Assembly: GCA_023438325.1 (NCBI GenBank)
Contig: JAEXRB010000238.1
Coordinates: forward strand, 1-7,746
Source: Pseudomonadota bacterium
GTDB taxonomy: Bacteria; Pseudomonadota; Gammaproteobacteria; Xanthomonadales; Xanthomonadaceae
Reading direction: 5' to 3'
DNA length: 7,746 nucleotides
Below are positions 5,963-7,746 of this stretch, one piece after another. The translations under genes and the position numbers were made by a program. Below the pieces are notes generated by a model that was not told the DNA's origin, did no database searches, and saw only the letters and a list, made by a program, of their open reading frames with translations. The first letter of the stretch is position 1; each line of letters starts with the position of its first letter.

Positions 5963-7746
5963 TCAGAACGTCCATTGGGCACCAAGTTGCCATTGACGAC
6001 CTGGGCCAGGTTCGAAGAATCGCCCGTTGCCATCGTTGACGATCACCGAGCTGATATGGGCACGATCGGACACGTTGTCGATGCGGGCAAACACACGCAG
6101 CGCACCGAAATCACGACTGCCCTCGATGCCAGCCAGGGTGAAGGCGGGAGCCGTCTGCGTGGCGATGTCGTTGACCACGGTGGTGCCGGTGCGCGCCACA
6201 TCCCATGCCACGCGCCACGCGCCTTCCTCGTATGCCAGACGCGCGAAGATCTGAGAGCGTGGCACACCGGGAATCGGCGAACCGGCGACGATCAGGGTGT
6301 TGGGCACCAGACACGGCGTACCGGTGCAGGCGAGGAACGGGCTGCGGAATTCCGCTTCGACACGGGTGTAAGCCAGACGCAAACGCCATGGTTCGGCAAG
6401 CTGCGCATCCATGCCCAGTTCAACGCCTTCCCGCCGCGCACTGGCCACGTTCTGGAAGCTGGAACGCCCGCCGCTGTTGCGTGCGGTGGCCAGTTCGTCA
6501 TCGGTATCGGCGCGGAACAGGGCCGCATCCAGCGATACATGTTGCGTGGGTTGCCATTTCGCACCCAACTCCCTGTTGCGGCTCTTGGCTGGCGCAAGAT
6601 CGAAGGCGAGCCCCGCACCGCCATCGACGCGATAGGACAGTTCGGCGAACGTCGGAGTTTCAAAGCCGCGACCCTGACTGGCGTAGAGCCGCAAGGTATC
6701 GCTGGCGTGGAACATCAGGCCCGCCACCGGTGTGGTGTCGGAGTAGCGCACGCGTCCCGAATCGTCCGGGTTGGTGGCCGTGATGTAACGATCATCCGAC
6801 TCGAACCGCACGCTGCTGTGGCGCGCACCGGCCAGCAGCGACCAGCGATCGGCCAATCGCCAATCCAGTTGCACGTATTGATCCATGCTCTCCACGCGAT
6901 TGCGCTCGTCACGACGCAACGCACCCTTCACGCCGAGTACGTCAGCCACATGGTTTTCGTAACCGCGCCGGGTTTGATCCTGCGCATCGGTGGACAAGCC
7001 AACCACCAAGGCCAGCGGTCTGCCGGCCACGTCGCCATCGAACTGCCAGCGCACATCGGCACCGTGATAGTCGGTATCCAGATCCACCACGCCACCGGAG
7101 TGCAAGGCGTTGTTCTGGGTGGCGGCCGGAATGGCAAGGAATTGCTCCACCTGTCGATTGCCACCATAGCCGAGCAGTCGCAGGCTCTGCGAATCACCGA
7201 TGTCCTGGCGGAAAATGGCACCGCCCTGATGCTGCTTCACCGATTTGCGCGTGTTGAACAACGAGGCATTGGATACGGCCTGGCGTGGATCGGCCTGAGC
7301 CTGTTCCCAGGTCAATCCAAGCGGATCCTGGATCTCGGGCATGTCGATGGCGTTGGCGACCAAGGTGAGTTGGCGTGTGCCATCGAACTCCCAGTCCAGC
7401 CGCACATTGCCTGAATCGCGTCGTGCCTGACTGTGGCTGCGGAAGCCATCGGTGCGGAAACGCGACAAGGCCAGGTTGTAGCCCATGCCACCGACCTGCC
7501 CGCGCCCATCGATGGATGTACGCCAGAACGCATCACTGCCGCTGCGCAGCGTGGCACGCCAGCGATCAGGCTCGCGGCCCTGTGCGCTGTAGAGCGCCAC
7601 CACGCCACCGGAAGAGTTGCCGTAAAGCGCCGAGAACGGGCCACGCAGCACTTCGATGCGTTCGGCACCGTCCAGATTGAAATGCGACACCTGTCCCGAG
7701 CCATCCGGCATCGAGGCAGGGATGTCATCGGCATACAGACGTACAC
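5963..7746 (-). CDS. TonB-dependent outer-membrane receptor (N-terminus beyond right edge)
   Basis: Outer-membrane receptor that imports a ligand, usually a ferric siderophore or other scarce complex, using TonB energy. The visible 593 residues start inside the plug (VRLYADDIPASMPDGSGQV), then show the plug signature ERIEVLRGPFSALYG and GNSSGGVV near residues 28-51, followed by a long beta-barrel. The barrel motif RGFETPTFAEL and the final WTF, a terminal aromatic residue recognised by the Bam machinery, are present. The signal peptide, TonB box and first part of the plug are outside the window; an internal ATG at 7711 lies within the plug and is not the start. Loop region CTGTPC (around 6310-6340) holds two cysteines likely to form a disulfide. 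The ligand cannot be assigned; iron genes nearby favour a siderophore. The DUF779 gene follows 28 bases downstream. Confidence 0.93.
   Translation of the reverse strand, partial: VRLYADDIPASMPDGSGQVSHFNLDGAERIEVLRGPFSALYGNSSGGVVALYSAQGREPDRWRATLRSGSDAFWRTSIDGRGQVGGMGYNLALSRFRTDGFRSHSQARRDSGNVRLDWEFDGTRQLTLVANAIDMPEIQDPLGLTWEQAQADPRQAVSNASLFNTRKSVKQHQGGAIFRQDIGDSQSLRLLGYGGNRQVEQFLAIPAATQNNALHSGGVVDLDTDYHGADVRWQFDGDVAGRPLALVVGLSTDAQDQTRRGYENHVADVLGVKGALRRDERNRVESMDQYVQLDWRLADRWSLLAGARHSSVRFESDDRYITATNPDDSGRVRYSDTTPVAGLMFHASDTLRLYASQGRGFETPTFAELSYRVDGGAGLAFDLAPAKSRNRELGAKWQPTQHVSLDAALFRADTDDELATARNSGGRSSFQNVASARREGVELGMDAQLAEPWRLRLAYTRVEAEFRSPFLACTGTPCLVPNTLIVAGSPIPGVPRSQIFARLAYEEGAWRVAWDVARTGTTVVNDIATQTAPAFTLAGIEGSRDFGALRVFARIDNVSDRAHISSVIVNDGNGRFFEPGPGRQWQLGAQWTF

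Noticed and set aside
5935..6033. Longer DUF779 protein starting at 6033
   Set aside because: The extension is the receptor's 3' end read in another frame; the 5934 ATG has its own ribosome-binding site and the normal family length.
5975..7414. 479-residue open frame on the plus strand antisense to the TonB receptor
   Set aside because: Composition is low in plausible domain motifs and mirrors the receptor's codon bias. The minus strand has clear plug and barrel signatures. Long antisense frames are expected at this GC content.

Overview
The window looks like chromosomal DNA of a GC-rich gammaproteobacterium, probably from the Xanthomonadaceae/Lysobacteraceae or a near relative. This rests on protein wording (a Pgk with the gammaproteobacterial REDLNVP and VAGSKVSTKL signatures, and an Fpr ending in AFVEK as in Pseudomonas), high GC with heavy third-position bias, and E. 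coli-like promoter spacing. No mobile element, CRISPR array, tRNA or rRNA was seen. Nearly every base is assigned, and no gene-free gap exceeds about 120 bases.

Layout. On the left, the N-terminal two thirds of hemN (anaerobic haem synthesis) runs leftward off the edge. It is divergent from pgk, and a perfect Fnr/Anr-type box (TTGAT-N4-ATCAA) lies between them. pgk overlaps a HAD-family phosphatase by ATGA. Next comes a rightward iron-handling block: bfd behind a promoter with a Fur-like box, a pirin-family metalloprotein, bfr (bacterioferritin) and fpr (ferredoxin/flavodoxin-NADP reductase). A strong intrinsic terminator separates bfr from fpr. On the right, a TonB-dependent outer-membrane receptor (N-terminus beyond the edge) and a small DUF779 protein form a leftward pair that converges on fpr. 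A hairpin contains both facing stop codons.

How the genes fit together. In Pseudomonas aeruginosa, iron stored in bacterioferritin is released by electrons passing from NADPH to Fpr, then Bfd, then the haem at the Bfr subunit interface. All three parts are encoded here within 2.7 kb, together with a likely iron-compound receptor and a haem biosynthesis gene, so the window is an iron/haem neighbourhood.

Most notable observation: this Bfr keeps the haem ligand Met52 and the positions used for Bfd docking. It has lost three of the six ferroxidase ligands (E18Q, H54Q, E94Q) as well as Tyr25 and the inner-surface iron ligands (H46R, D50R). It therefore looks like a haem-bearing, iron-release subunit that would need a separate ferroxidase-competent partner encoded elsewhere.
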